Assembly (NCBI GenBank): GCA_046598395.1
Contig: JBKJIQ010000012.1
Location: 40,009-104,008, forward strand
Direction: 5' to 3'
Origin: JAENVU01 sp046598395
GTDB taxonomy: Bacteria > Actinomycetota > Acidimicrobiia > IMCC26256 > JAENVU01
Length of the DNA stretch: 64,000 nucleotides
Shown here piece by piece: positions 1 to 9,566 of the stretch. How positions within the stretch are numbered: the stretch's first letter is position 1; each line of letters begins with the position of its first letter. Under the pieces are notes generated by a model. That model was not told the DNA's origin. It ran no database searches and saw only the letters and a program-made list of their open reading frames with translations. The translations under genes and the position numbers were made by a program.

Positions 1-257
1 CGACCAAACTCTTCGATCGTGGCCTGGGCCAGCGCGACCAGGTTGTCCGTGTCCGAGACGTCGGTGGGGATCACGAGGGCCTGCTTGCCAAAGCCGCGCA
101 CGTCGACTGCCACTGCTTCGAGCTGCTCGGCCGTCCGCGACGCGAGTACCACGTGCGCCCCGGCTTCGGCCAGACCGCGTGCGGTCGCGGCGCCGATCCC
201 GCGCCCTGCGCCGGTGACGATTGCTACCTTGCCGTCCACTCGGAATCGTTCGAGCAC
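1..257 (-). CDS. SDR family oxidoreductase, N-terminal part (cut by window edge)
   Basis: Short-chain dehydrogenase/reductase; an NAD(P)-dependent oxidoreductase of unknown substrate. Reading the minus strand from a GTG at 257 gives about 85 residues before the window ends. They open with a beta strand and the Rossmann motif TGAGRGIG (about residues 15-22), then the usual second-strand region ASRT and a later DVSD, which are typical of classical SDRs. AGGGGAG lies just upstream of the GTG as a ribosome binding site. The catalytic Tyr-Lys region is outside the window. The family call is firm; the substrate cannot be told. Confidence 0.85.
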   Translation of the reverse strand, partial: MLERFRVDGKVAIVTGAGRGIGAATARGLAEAGAHVVLASRTAEQLEAVAVDVRGFGKQALVIPTDVSDTDNLVALAQATIEEFG

Positions 258-597
258 TCCAGCTCCCCTCGTTGCGAGCCGGGACGGTATCGCGCGGGGC
301 CGCGGGAATGTTCTCGTGTCCAGACGGTTCGCCCGGAGGAGGAACATCGTGGTGATGACGGCCCACTCCAATCAATCTTGGTGATCGTGACTGACAAGGA
401 GACCAATGTTCCTGATGAACCCCAGCCTGGTCAGAACCGTCCGCTTGAGCGGCTGCCCCGAGACGGGCGCAACCGTTGCACCCCCGCTGCGCCACCTCAC
501 GCGGGCGTCCGAATAGGGGTAGGTTCAAGCTCTCGCCGCATCGGCAGGATGCCGGCCTTGCGACCCTGAACGATGGGGCGAAGGTAGGAGAATCACC
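258..597. other. Intergenic region without recognisable gene
   Basis: About 340 bases between the SDR gene (transcribed leftwards) and the astacin-like protease (rightwards), so it should hold two divergent promoters. Short frames exist on both strands, but none has a convincing start, ribosome binding site or protein-like composition. GAAGGTAGGAG just before 598 is the ribosome binding site of the next gene. Confidence 0.5.
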
Positions 598-1695
598 ATG
601 GCAGCAACGGCCAGTCGAACTTCGAAGTCCGTGAAGAGCCGCGCGGCGGAACCGCGGCCACTCTGCGGCAATCCCCGAAGGACACTTCCGAGCCTGTCGC
701 CCACGGTGACGGCGAATCCGCACCGGACGGCGGCGATCCTCTCGACGCGCGCGAAGTGGATGAACGGCACGGTGCTCCACTACTGCTTCTTCGCCTTGCC
801 ATCACCGATCGGGGTTCCACCGGTGCAGGCCGCCGCCGTGCGCGCCGCGTTCGCAGCGTGGAAGTCGGTTGGCATCGGCCTGGAGTTCGAGGAGGTCAAA
901 CACCTCAGCGAGGCGGAAATACGAGTTGGTTACTCCGAAGCGATGGGTCGTTCGGAATCCGCCGTGGGTCGCCAGGTTCTGACCGTTCCCCTGAACGAGC
1001 CGACGACGCAATACGGGTGGAGTCTGCGGTCGCAATATGGTCGCGGAACCGCGCTCCACGAACTGGGACACGTGCTCGGCATGGAGCACGAGCATCAGAA
1101 CCCGTATGCCGGGATCACGTGGCACGAAGAAGCCGTGTACACGTCCCTCGGCGGGCCACCCAACCGCTGGAGTCGTGCCGACACGTACCACAACATTCTC
1201 GAGAAGCTCACCCCGGAACAAGTGCAGGGCTCGCAATGGGACCCCAACTCGATCATGGAATACCCCTTCGACCCGGGCATGATCGACGTTCCCGACCAGT
1301 ACGACCGCGACGGTCTCGAGCCTCCGGGCACATTGTCGGCCGCCGACAAGGCGTGGGCCCGCACGTGGTACCCACCGCTCAAGGCGAAGGCCGCAACTCT
1401 GACCGCGTTTGAATCGGTGGTCCTCGAACTCAAGGCGGGCGAACAGGTCAATTGTTCGATCAAACCGGCAGAGTCGCGCAAGTTCACCGTCGAGACCAAG
1501 GGCGCATTTGACACACTGATGGTGCTCTTCGAGGAAGTCGACGGCGAGCTCCGCTATCTGTCGGGCGACGATGACAGCGGCGCGGACCGAAACGCGAGCA
1601 TCAGCTACAAGCTGTTCAAGGGGCGCAGCTATGTGGTGCGGCTGCGCGTCTACTACCCCGGCATTTCGGGAACGACGAGCCTCGTTTACTACTGA
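598..1695 (+). CDS. Astacin-like zinc metalloprotease
   Basis: Predicted zinc endopeptidase of the astacin (M12A) type. The zinc-binding motif HELGHVLGMEHE is at residues 154-165, giving three His ligands and the Glu base, and a Met-turn-like SIMEY is at 218-222, at the right distance. Residues about 50-245 form the peptidase; about 265-365 look like a C-terminal PPC-type beta-sandwich often found on secreted bacterial proteases. The start has GTAGGAG upstream. The first 45 residues are basic and proline-rich without a clear hydrophobic signal core, so the export route is uncertain. The next gene encodes a secreted protein of unknown role, but no shared function is evident. Confidence 0.85.
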   Translation: MAATASRTSKSVKSRAAEPRPLCGNPRRTLPSLSPTVTANPHRTAAILSTRAKWMNGTVLHYCFFALPSPIGVPPVQAAAVRAAFAAWKSVGIGLEFEEVKHLSEAEIRVGYSEAMGRSESAVGRQVLTVPLNEPTTQYGWSLRSQYGRGTALHELGHVLGMEHEHQNPYAGITWHEEAVYTSLGGPPNRWSRADTYHNILEKLTPEQVQGSQWDPNSIMEYPFDPGMIDVPDQYDRDGLEPPGTLSAADKAWARTWYPPLKAKAATLTAFESVVLELKAGEQVNCSIKPAESRKFTVETKGAFDTLMVLFEEVDGELRYLSGDDDSGADRNASISYKLFKGRSYVVRLRVYYPGISGTTSLVYY

Positions 1696-1804
1696 ACTGA
1701 GAGGCCGCGCTCGTGAGCGATTTTGGAACGGGTGGTTGACAGGTCCGGCGGTTCCGGCAACGATGCCGCTGCACGCCGTGTGCAAACTCTTGGGGGAGAG
1801 CACC

Positions 1805-3151
1805 ATGACTGCGTTACGCACAGCATCAGCCATCTCACGCCGCTCGGTCGCGGTGATCGTGCTCGCATCGTCAGCAGCGATCGGCTTCGGCACGCTCGGG
1901 TATGCATCCGTCGCCGGTGCTGCGGGCATCATCGTGAAGCCGAGCTCGAACCTCGCGGTGGGCGGCGGTACGTATATAGCTACGGTGACGGCGCCGAACG
2001 GCACCTTTCCCAAGGTGCCCGACCCGGCCGCAACGCCGTCGACCAGAACCGCCACCAGCAAGGCACTGAGTGCCGCGGTCATCGGCGCGCCGGGAACCTT
2101 CAGCGCGGCTGACATCGGTGCATTCGCGGAAGACGGCCTCGGTGGTCGACTCCCCGACGGTGTGCCCGTCACCGACATCACTCCGCTCGCGCCGGCGTAC
2201 CCGCGCCAGGGTCTGGCGTACGTCAAAGCAGTCAACCTCACCGGAACCACCGCGACCCTCAGCCAGAAGGCGATCGCCGCGGGCTCGGGACCGTTCGACC
2301 TCATTGCGCCGGCGACGCCGGCGTTGCTCATCACGCAATCAACTGGGTCCGTTCCGTTTCTTGCGCCAATTCCCACGGGGCTGTGTTGGGTGTTCGCGTT
2401 CCCCGGCAATGTCTGTGGCTATGACATCGGCAACCTGGCGATGGGGGCCACGAAAGTCACGATGCTGGCGAATGCCGACGGGAGTATGAGCACTCCGTTC
2501 ACGATCACCGAGGGTGTAATGGACGGCACGCTCGGAACGAACCCCGGTCCGCTGTACGTCCGGAGTTTCGATCCTGACGGGCCCGGCGGCTATGGCGTAT
2601 TGCCATTCGCAGTTGCTCCGCTCGAAGCGGGATCGACACCCCGCGGTTGCGCACCAGATGATCAGGACCGTTCGATCCCGAACCCGCTGATTGGTGGCGT
2701 CGACTACTGCATGGTGACCGTGATTGTGCTCAACGCGGGCGTGCAATCAACCTTGATTCCGTTCCGGTTGGCATCGTTCCCGCTCACCTGGGCGGCCTCG
2801 GCCTCGGGTGCAACGTTCGGTCCCGACCTCGTGATCGGCGGGAGCAACTTCGCCAACAACGATGTGATCGTCAAGATCATTGTGGCCAACGGCAAGGCGA
2901 AGGTCACCGGCAATCCGTTGGTGAAATGCCCAGCACTGAATCAAAGCATCACGGGCGTGGTTGCGGATGGCGTCGGCGCGGTCGTCACGGTGATCCCGGC
3001 CTACGCGACGGGCTGCACGGTGCCGCCCAACTCGTTGACCAAGGTCACGCTGATCGGGACCAAGGACATACAGCAGAGCCAGATTCCGCCGAACGTGATC
3101 ATGGGGACCAATCTCCCGAAGAAGGCCTCGGCGCTGATCACCATGCCCTAG
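1805..3151 (+). CDS. Secreted protein of unknown function
   Basis: 448-residue protein that I do not recognise. The ATG at 1805 follows GGGGGAGAG; the open frame extends further left but that part overlaps the protease gene and has no signal sequence. Residues 1-40 form a classical Sec signal (arginines, hydrophobic core, VAGAAG cleavage region). The mature part is rich in Gly, Ala, Thr and Val, with beta-strand-like segments such as GGTYIATVTAP near its start and an IPT-like or neocarzinostatin-like flavour (TFGPDLVIGGSNFANN near residue 345). A surface or secreted beta-sandwich protein is likely; no enzymatic motif is seen. Confidence 0.7.
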   Translation: MTALRTASAISRRSVAVIVLASSAAIGFGTLGYASVAGAAGIIVKPSSNLAVGGGTYIATVTAPNGTFPKVPDPAATPSTRTATSKALSAAVIGAPGTFSAADIGAFAEDGLGGRLPDGVPVTDITPLAPAYPRQGLAYVKAVNLTGTTATLSQKAIAAGSGPFDLIAPATPALLITQSTGSVPFLAPIPTGLCWVFAFPGNVCGYDIGNLAMGATKVTMLANADGSMSTPFTITEGVMDGTLGTNPGPLYVRSFDPDGPGGYGVLPFAVAPLEAGSTPRGCAPDDQDRSIPNPLIGGVDYCMVTVIVLNAGVQSTLIPFRLASFPLTWAASASGATFGPDLVIGGSNFANNDVIVKIIVANGKAKVTGNPLVKCPALNQSITGVVADGVGAVVTVIPAYATGCTVPPNSLTKVTLIGTKDIQQSQIPPNVIMGTNLPKKASALITMP

Positions 3152-3233
3152 GAGGCCCCACGCCGCTCGGCGTGCTGGTCCCGGCAGCGGTGAGAGCGAA
3201 ACTCAGGGGACGGTCGTTGCTACGGTCCGCCCT

Positions 3234-4940
3234 ATGGCGGAGATGGAGAAGACCGGAGCGACCGCGGTGCCGGTCGGACGCGTGATCGGCACCGAGGACA
3301 GCACGCCCCTTTTGTTTTGGGTCGCGATCGCGCCGGATCAGTATCTCCAGCTCGATGACGTGGTCGTGACCGAACGGGACCTACCCGGGGCCCAGACGGT
3401 TCGACTGGCCGGGGTCGTGACCCAAGTTCGGGCGCGTCAAGAAGGCGCACGATTCGACTCGGATGTGTTCCTCATTGCCGATGGGGTGTTGCCCGCCGAG
3501 GTGGTCGAGGCCGCAGAGATCAGCACGACGCGCGTGGAGCCCGAGACGTTCGTACCCCCGAGCCCGGGTGCTGCGGTGCGACGCGCAGTTGGCGCCGAAC
3601 GCGACCACGCGTTGCTCTTCGATGCGATGGATCGGCGACTTCCGATCGGCCTCGGACGGGACGGCGAACCGCTGTACGCGAACGTCGACTTTCTCGACGG
3701 CACACGCGGCGCGCACGTGAGCATCAGCGGAGTATCGGGGGTAGCCACCAAGACTACCTACGCCACGTTCTTGCTCTATTCGCTGTTCCACTCCGGCGTG
3801 CTGGGGGCCGAGGCCGCGAACACCAAGGCATTGATCTTCAACGTGAAGGGTGAGGATCTGCTCTTCCTGGACCATCGCAACATCCGGCTCGATGCTGATG
3901 CCGAGGCTCGATACGCGAAGCTCGGGCTTCCGGCTGGACCGTTCGACAGTGTGGCAGTCAAGGCTCCGCCGCGTCGGGGCGATCCCAACGCGGGTCCCGA
4001 TACCGCGACCCGCACTACAGGCGTGTCGTCGTTCTATTGGACGATCGCAGACTTCGTGACTGGTGAGCTCCTCCCGTTCGTCTTCGCCGACGCGGAGGAT
4101 GAACGCCAGCAGTACACGATGGTGATTCATCAGGTGATGCGACGGCTCTTGGAAGGTGAGCCCGCGGGCGACGACGGGAAGTGGCGGGTGGACGGCGTCA
4201 CCGTCTCGACCTATCACCAGTTGGTGGAGCTCATCGTCGATCGATTGAACGATGACGCCACCGCAATCGAGTGGGCCGGACGCGCGGTCGGGATGGGAAC
4301 GATCAATGCGTTCGTGCGTCGGCTGCTGTCGTCGCAACGGGCGCTGGGGTCGTTGATTCGGGCCGACATCGCGCGGCGCGATGATCGCTCGATTGACACC
4401 ACTGGTGGCGCGCAGGTCACCGTGGTCGATCTCCATAATCTCGCCGAGCGGGCGCAACGGTTCGTTGTCGGAGTCACCGTGAAGCGAGCGTTCGAGGCGA
4501 AGGAGGAGACGGGTATGCGCAAGCCCCTGCTCTTCATCGTGCTCGACGAACTCAACAAGTACGCGCCGCGTGAGGGCACAAGCCCGATCAAAGAGATCCT
4601 GCTTGATGTCGCGGAGCGCGGTCGCAGCCTTGGGATGATCCTCGTGGGTGCGCAACAAACGGCGAGTGAAGTGGAACGACGCGTGATCGCGAACTCTGCG
4701 ATCCGGGTGGCAGGTCGGCTCGACCCGGCGGAGGCCGCCCGGCCAGAGTACGGGTTCCTGCCCGCGGCCCATCGTGAACGCGCCCGGATTGCGAAGCCGG
4801 GCACGATGTTCGTCTCGCAACCACAGTTGCCGGTTCCACTCGTGGTGGAGTTTCCGTTTCCGGCGTGGGCGACCCGTCCCGAAGAACGTGCCCCCCGCGC
4901 GGACAGCCCGGACCCCTTCTCGGGCCTCCCCAGTTCATAA
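3234..4940 (+). CDS. herA: HerA-like ATPase (DNA translocase of end resection)
   Basis: P-loop ATPase of the HerA/FtsK superfamily, 568 residues. A beta-barrel-like N-terminal region (about 10-110) precedes the ATPase core. The nucleotide-binding loop reads GVSGVATKT (166-174), an atypical Walker A that keeps the essential Lys-Thr; the Walker B strand LLFIVLDE is near residue 435, and an arginine-rich segment follows (VAERGRS). In archaea HerA forms a hexamer that drives DNA through the NurA nuclease. Here it starts an operon with sbcD, sbcC and a NurA-like gene, which supports a role in double-strand-break end processing. A second ATG three codons downstream is also possible. Confidence 0.82.
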   Translation: MAEMEKTGATAVPVGRVIGTEDSTPLLFWVAIAPDQYLQLDDVVVTERDLPGAQTVRLAGVVTQVRARQEGARFDSDVFLIADGVLPAEVVEAAEISTTRVEPETFVPPSPGAAVRRAVGAERDHALLFDAMDRRLPIGLGRDGEPLYANVDFLDGTRGAHVSISGVSGVATKTTYATFLLYSLFHSGVLGAEAANTKALIFNVKGEDLLFLDHRNIRLDADAEARYAKLGLPAGPFDSVAVKAPPRRGDPNAGPDTATRTTGVSSFYWTIADFVTGELLPFVFADAEDERQQYTMVIHQVMRRLLEGEPAGDDGKWRVDGVTVSTYHQLVELIVDRLNDDATAIEWAGRAVGMGTINAFVRRLLSSQRALGSLIRADIARRDDRSIDTTGGAQVTVVDLHNLAERAQRFVVGVTVKRAFEAKEETGMRKPLLFIVLDELNKYAPREGTSPIKEILLDVAERGRSLGMILVGAQQTASEVERRVIANSAIRVAGRLDPAEAARPEYGFLPAAHRERARIAKPGTMFVSQPQLPVPLVVEFPFPAWATRPEERAPRADSPDPFSGLPSS

Positions 4941-4954
4941 ATGAGTGAGCTGAG

Positions 4955-6103
4955 ATGAGGATTTTGCACACCGCGGACTGGCACGTGGGCAAGACGATCC
5001 GAGGGGAGTCCCGCCTCGATGAACAGGCCGCGGTGCTGGCGGAGATCGCGGACGTCGCACGGCGTGAACATGCAGAACTGATACTTGTGCCGGGAGATCT
5101 CTACGAAACGGCCGCACCGTCGCCCGACGCAGAAGCGCTCGTCAATGCTGCGCTGCTCGAGTTTCGAACGGTCGCGCCGGTGGTGGTGATCGCCGGCAAT
5201 CACGACAACGCAGATCGGTTTGAGGCGCTCCGCCCCTGGGCCGAGGGGCTCGACATTGTGATGCGCGGTCGGATCGCGCGGCCCGGCGAGGGAGGTGTGG
5301 TCGAGATCGTGACGCCCGCCGGCGAACGAGCGCGGATTGCCCTCCTGCCCTTCTGCTCGCCGCGCTATTCCGTGCGCGCCGCGGACCTGATGGAACTGGA
5401 TGCCGCCCAGGCCGCGGGCGCGTACGCCGAACGCTTGGCCGCGCTGGTTGGCGCGCTGTGTGGAGAGGGTGACCCGGATGCCGTGAACCTCTTGGTCATG
5501 CACGCGATGGTGCGCGGCGGTCTCACCGGAGGGGGCGAGCGGGACGCCCAGACCACTTTTGAGCCCTACTGGCTTTCGGCTACCGCGTTTCCATCGTCGT
5601 TGGCCTATGTCGCGTTGGGTCACCTCCACCTCACACAACGAGTATCGGCAGGGGGACCGGTGTGGTACTCCGGTTCACCGATTCAGGTCGACTTCGGCGA
5701 GGCGGGCGCGGGGAAACACGTCCTCATGGTGGACGTCACCGCCACGACCCCGGCCCAGGTGCGTGAGATTCCGCTGACCTCAGGAACTGAGCTGCGCACG
5801 ATTACCGCGTCGTTGGCCGAACTAGAAGCGATGGCCGGGACGGACCTCGGCACTGCGTGGTTGCGCGTTCGGGTGGACGACTCCGGACGCGCCGGCATCG
5901 TGGACGACGTACGCCGATGGCTCGGAGATCGCGTCGTCGAGGTGCGGGTGCTGGGTGCCGGGCGCAGAACTCCTGCGGTGGTGGAGCGGCGCGGTCGCAC
6001 GCCGCAGGAACTCTTCGATGAGTTCCTGGGTGCCCAGGAGATCGACGATCCCCGCGTCGCGGCATTGTTCGCGGAACTCCTTGATGCGGAGATCAACGCA
6101 TGA
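4955..6103 (+). CDS. sbcD: Exonuclease SbcCD subunit D (Mre11-like nuclease)
   Basis: Metal-dependent phosphoesterase that, with SbcC, cleaves DNA ends and hairpins. The calcineurin-like motifs occur in order: DWHVGK near the N-terminus, PGDLYE, GNHDN and later GHLHL, which bind the two metal ions. The length (382 residues) is normal for SbcD. It lies 14 bases after the HerA-like gene, and its stop overlaps the sbcC start in ATGA, so the two subunits are translationally coupled. Confidence 0.95.
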   Translation: MRILHTADWHVGKTIRGESRLDEQAAVLAEIADVARREHAELILVPGDLYETAAPSPDAEALVNAALLEFRTVAPVVVIAGNHDNADRFEALRPWAEGLDIVMRGRIARPGEGGVVEIVTPAGERARIALLPFCSPRYSVRAADLMELDAAQAAGAYAERLAALVGALCGEGDPDAVNLLVMHAMVRGGLTGGGERDAQTTFEPYWLSATAFPSSLAYVALGHLHLTQRVSAGGPVWYSGSPIQVDFGEAGAGKHVLMVDVTATTPAQVREIPLTSGTELRTITASLAELEAMAGTDLGTAWLRVRVDDSGRAGIVDDVRRWLGDRVVEVRVLGAGRRTPAVVERRGRTPQELFDEFLGAQEIDDPRVAALFAELLDAEINA

Positions 6104-8466
6104 GGCCGATCGCCGTCTCCATGGTTGGGTTCGGCACCTTCTCCGACGCGGTTACCGTCGACTTCGAAGGCGTTGACGTGTTCGCGCTGGTGGGCCCTAC
6201 GGGGTCTGGGAAGTCGACCGTGATCGATGCAATTTGTTTCGCGCTCTACGGCACGATCCCGCGCTATGACGATCGCCGGGCGGTGGGTGCGGCCGTGAAC
6301 GCGTTGGCCACTGAAGCGAGAGTGTCGTTGACCTTCGAGTTGGGGAGCGCTCGCTACGTGGCGGTGCGAGTGGTCAGGCGAGACAGCAAAGGGAAGGCTT
6401 CCACGAAAGAGGCCCGGCTGGAACGCGCCGACGGCGAGGTCCTGGCGGGCACCGCGCGGGAGATGGAGACGGTGGTCCCCGAGCTTCTGGGTCTCGGGTT
6501 TGAGCAGTTCACCCGGGCGGTCGTGCTGCCACAGGGTGACTTCGCGCGGTTTCTCCACGACAAGCCCGCGGCACGCCAGGACTTGTTGGTACAGCTGCTC
6601 GGCCTCGATGTCTACGAGCGGATGATGCAGCGGGCTCGCGGTCGTGCGGCCGAGACCACCGCGAGTCTGGCCCGCGATCGCGACCGCATTCAGGCGCTCG
6701 CGGGCGCAACGCCGGAGGCGCGGGCGGGGTTGGCGACGCGAGGAGAGGCCTGCGCGGCCGCTCGTGCGAAGTGGCGATTGCTCAAGCCGGACCTCGACGC
6801 CGGCTGGACCGTTGCCGAAGCAGCCGATGGTGTCGCGGCGACCGCGCACGATTGCATTCACCGATTGAGTGCGATCATCGCACCCGAGGACCTCGGCGTG
6901 TGGACCGAGCGCCTGCGGGAGACGGCTGCGGCGGTGGTGGCATCTGAGCAGGAGTCGGAACGGCTCGCGGCCGCGGTTCAAGCTGCCGACGCGGCGGTCG
7001 GAAACGGAGGCGACCGGGAACCGCTCAACGCGCTCCTGGGTGCCCATGCACTCGTGCGCTCGCTCGGCGCGGAGGTCAAGCCGAAGGCAGACGCGCTCGC
7101 GTTGGCGAAGTCGCAGGCAGCAATCGCGGCGGTGGCGGCGAAGGCGGCCGCGGCGCACGCCGACCAACTGCGCACGGCCTCGGCCGCGCACGTGGTGCGC
7201 GAGCATCTGGTGGTGGGTGGCCCGTGTCCGGTCTGCGAACAGATCGTCGAACGGGTTCCATCCCCCGAGGCGTCGGCGCCATGGCGTGATGCTCGAGTGG
7301 CCGCGGACGCGGCGCAAGCGGAGTCGGAAGTGGCATTGCAGCGCCTTGCCCGCGCTGAAAATGGCGCCGAAGATCTGGATGCGCGACTCGTGAGCGCCCG
7401 GGCCGCGGTCGCCGATGCGCCGCGGCCCGACCAGATCGAAGCCGAACTCTTGGTGGTCGACGGGTTGACCGCGGCCGCGGCCACTGTTCGCACCGACGAA
7501 CAGGCGGCCCGCCGGAGGCTACGAATCGTTCACGAGCAACGCAATGATGCCAGTCGGGTCGCACACCGTGCTCGTGATCAGTACCGAAGCCAACGCGACC
7601 AGGTCAGCGCAGTCGGTCTGTTGCCACCGCCAGAGACCGATGACATCGGACACGATTGGTCGACGCTCTTGTCGTGGGCGGAGACTGAGCGGGCCCGGCT
7701 CGGCGATGAGGCTGCCGCGACCACGGGTCGCGCCGAGGCCGCTCGAGCCGCTCTCCGAGTCCAACTCCAAGCGGTGGCGGCCGAAGCATTGGAACTTGGG
7801 CTGACCCTGGACTCGCCGTCACCCTCGATCGATGACTTCCTCGAAGTGGCGGCCGTTGAGGGACGGGTCAGCCAAGACGCGCTCGTCCGGCTCGACGCGG
7901 AGATCGGCGAACGGACGGAACTGACCGAGTCGGTCAAGCAACGTGCCGGTGACGCCGAGGTCGCGGCCGAGTTGGCGCGGCTGCTCGACGCGAATCATTT
8001 CGAACGCTGGCTGGTGAGCGTTGCATTGGCGCGCCTCGTGGAAGGAGCAACGGCACGGCTCCGTGCCCTGTCGTCCGGTCGCTATTCCTTCGCATTCGAC
8101 GAAACCGGTCGCGATCTGTTGGTGGTGGATCACAACCAGGGAGACGAGCGACGGTCGGTGCGCACATTATCGGGCGGCGAGACGTTCCAAGCATCTTTGG
8201 CCTTGGCGCTCGCGCTGTCGGACCAGCTTTCCGATCTCGCGGCCGACGGTGCTGCACGGCTTGAGTCGATCTTCCTCGACGAAGGGTTCGGCACGCTCGA
8301 TGCCGAGACCCTCGACATGGTTGCGGGGACCATCGAGAACCTCGGGGCCGCGGATCGCATGGTCGGGATCGTCACGCACGTGCCTGAGCTTGCGGCCAGG
8401 ATGCCGGTGCAGTTCCGAGTGACCAAGGGCGCTCGGTCGTCGCAGGTGGAGCGGGTCGTGAGGTGA
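6100..8466 (+). CDS. sbcC: Exonuclease SbcCD subunit C (Rad50-like SMC ATPase)
   Basis: ATPase partner of SbcD. Walker A GPTGSGKST lies near residues 32-40 and a Q-loop-like VLPQGDFARFL near 143. A coiled-coil arm holds a zinc hook CPVC at 376-379. The ABC signature LSGGETF is near residue 690, followed by Walker B FLDEGFGTLD. At 788 residues it is shorter than E. coli SbcC (1048), so the coiled-coil arms are short; the head domains look complete. It overlaps sbcD upstream and the NurA-like gene downstream by four bases each. Confidence 0.95.
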   Translation: MRPIAVSMVGFGTFSDAVTVDFEGVDVFALVGPTGSGKSTVIDAICFALYGTIPRYDDRRAVGAAVNALATEARVSLTFELGSARYVAVRVVRRDSKGKASTKEARLERADGEVLAGTAREMETVVPELLGLGFEQFTRAVVLPQGDFARFLHDKPAARQDLLVQLLGLDVYERMMQRARGRAAETTASLARDRDRIQALAGATPEARAGLATRGEACAAARAKWRLLKPDLDAGWTVAEAADGVAATAHDCIHRLSAIIAPEDLGVWTERLRETAAAVVASEQESERLAAAVQAADAAVGNGGDREPLNALLGAHALVRSLGAEVKPKADALALAKSQAAIAAVAAKAAAAHADQLRTASAAHVVREHLVVGGPCPVCEQIVERVPSPEASAPWRDARVAADAAQAESEVALQRLARAENGAEDLDARLVSARAAVADAPRPDQIEAELLVVDGLTAAAATVRTDEQAARRRLRIVHEQRNDASRVAHRARDQYRSQRDQVSAVGLLPPPETDDIGHDWSTLLSWAETERARLGDEAAATTGRAEAARAALRVQLQAVAAEALELGLTLDSPSPSIDDFLEVAAVEGRVSQDALVRLDAEIGERTELTESVKQRAGDAEVAAELARLLDANHFERWLVSVALARLVEGATARLRALSSGRYSFAFDETGRDLLVVDHNQGDERRSVRTLSGGETFQASLALALALSDQLSDLAADGAARLESIFLDEGFGTLDAETLDMVAGTIENLGAADRMVGIVTHVPELAARMPVQFRVTKGARSSQVERVVR

Positions 8467-9437
8467 AGTTCACGGTCGATCCTTGGGACCCCAGTTACGG
8501 CAGCGCGCTCGATGCGATCCTCGACCCGAGTGAGGTCGTGGTCGACGCCGACGTGGAAGTTGCAGCCGATGAGTGGCAGCCGGTGCCGGGCCTCGCACGG
8601 GACAGGCGCGGTGAAACCGTGTTGTTCGTGGATGGTGTGCGGCGGATCGATGCACGGGTGTGGGTCACCGATGATGCCGGGGGCATCGAGCCGGGGGTGT
8701 GTGCGAGTTACGCCGCTGGTGTGGTGCGAACCGGCGAGAAGGCGGAGGTCATCGCGGCATCGGTGGGACGAGGAGTGTTCAGTGCGTCCCGGGCGCTGCG
8801 ACCGATCCCAACGAAGTTCGCTGCGGTGGTCTACCAGCCGCATTCGGCGAGTGACTCCAGCCCGGAGAGCCTCTGGATCGCGATTCAGGACCAGATGGGC
8901 CGTCGTGAAGTGGAGATGGCAGAGCTCGCGCGCCGTGAGGCCCCGGCCGACGCGTTGGTGATGGTCGACGGGCCCGTCACGAATCGTGTCCACGTGCCCC
9001 GGGCGATTGGACTCATCAAGACCCACGCGACGGCATACTTGCCTCCCGAGCTGCACCGGCTCGTGGGTACCTTGCCGGATGGCTCGCGCACACCACTGTT
9101 CACCATCGGCGGACGAGGGAGTCGTCATTCCTGGTACCTGCGGCTTCCCGGCGGTACCGGCGCGCCATGGTCGGGCGTCGTGCGCTGCGAATGTTCCGCG
9201 GCCGTGTCCGTTGCGGAGGCAGTGGTGCTCGCAGGGCGGGTCGGTGCCGCGATCCCGCGCTACGCGAGCGAGCCGCACAAGGACCCGCGTGCGCCCCAGA
9301 ATTTGTATCCGGTTGGTGGGTTGGAGCGCGAGCTTCGCCGCCGCCTCGGCGACCCTGAATTGTTGTATCGAGCGTTGTTACTCTCGGCTGCTTCTGTGGC
9401 GTCAGACACTTTCCGCGCAGGTGACACGGGACACTGA
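8463..9437 (+). CDS. nurA: NurA-like nuclease
   Basis: Probable NurA-domain nuclease, 324 residues. NurA is a manganese-dependent exo/endonuclease that works with HerA. Visible family features are an N-terminal strand ending in Asp (LFVDGVRRID, about residues 55-64), a second VMVDGPV near 166 and a C-terminal region with YASEPHKDPRAPQNLYPVGG, like the conserved tail of NurA proteins. The start overlaps the sbcC stop in GTGA. Context (HerA, SbcD, SbcC) supports the call strongly; by sequence alone I would be less sure. It ends the operon. Confidence 0.75.
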   Translation: MKFTVDPWDPSYGSALDAILDPSEVVVDADVEVAADEWQPVPGLARDRRGETVLFVDGVRRIDARVWVTDDAGGIEPGVCASYAAGVVRTGEKAEVIAASVGRGVFSASRALRPIPTKFAAVVYQPHSASDSSPESLWIAIQDQMGRREVEMAELARREAPADALVMVDGPVTNRVHVPRAIGLIKTHATAYLPPELHRLVGTLPDGSRTPLFTIGGRGSRHSWYLRLPGGTGAPWSGVVRCECSAAVSVAEAVVLAGRVGAAIPRYASEPHKDPRAPQNLYPVGGLERELRRRLGDPELLYRALLLSAASVASDTFRAGDTGH

Positions 9438-9566
9438 TGTCCCGCCATTCGCTCAGACATCCAACTCGCCCAGGGGCTCGTTGGAACTCGCTCGGTGGCG
9501 ACACACCAGCGACCTCTACCGGACTCCGAGTGAAGGAACTGCACGGCAACTGCCGATAGAGGTTGG

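Noticed and set aside
521..560. tRNA-like T-loop (GGTTCAAGCTC)
   Set aside because: No acceptor stem, anticodon arm or D-loop pairing could be found around it.
802..2409. 535-codon frame on the minus strand across the protease and secreted protein genes
   Set aside because: Spans two well-supported genes on the other strand and has low-complexity composition.
4214..5638. 474-codon frame opposite herA and sbcD
   Set aside because: Antisense to two genes with clear catalytic motifs.
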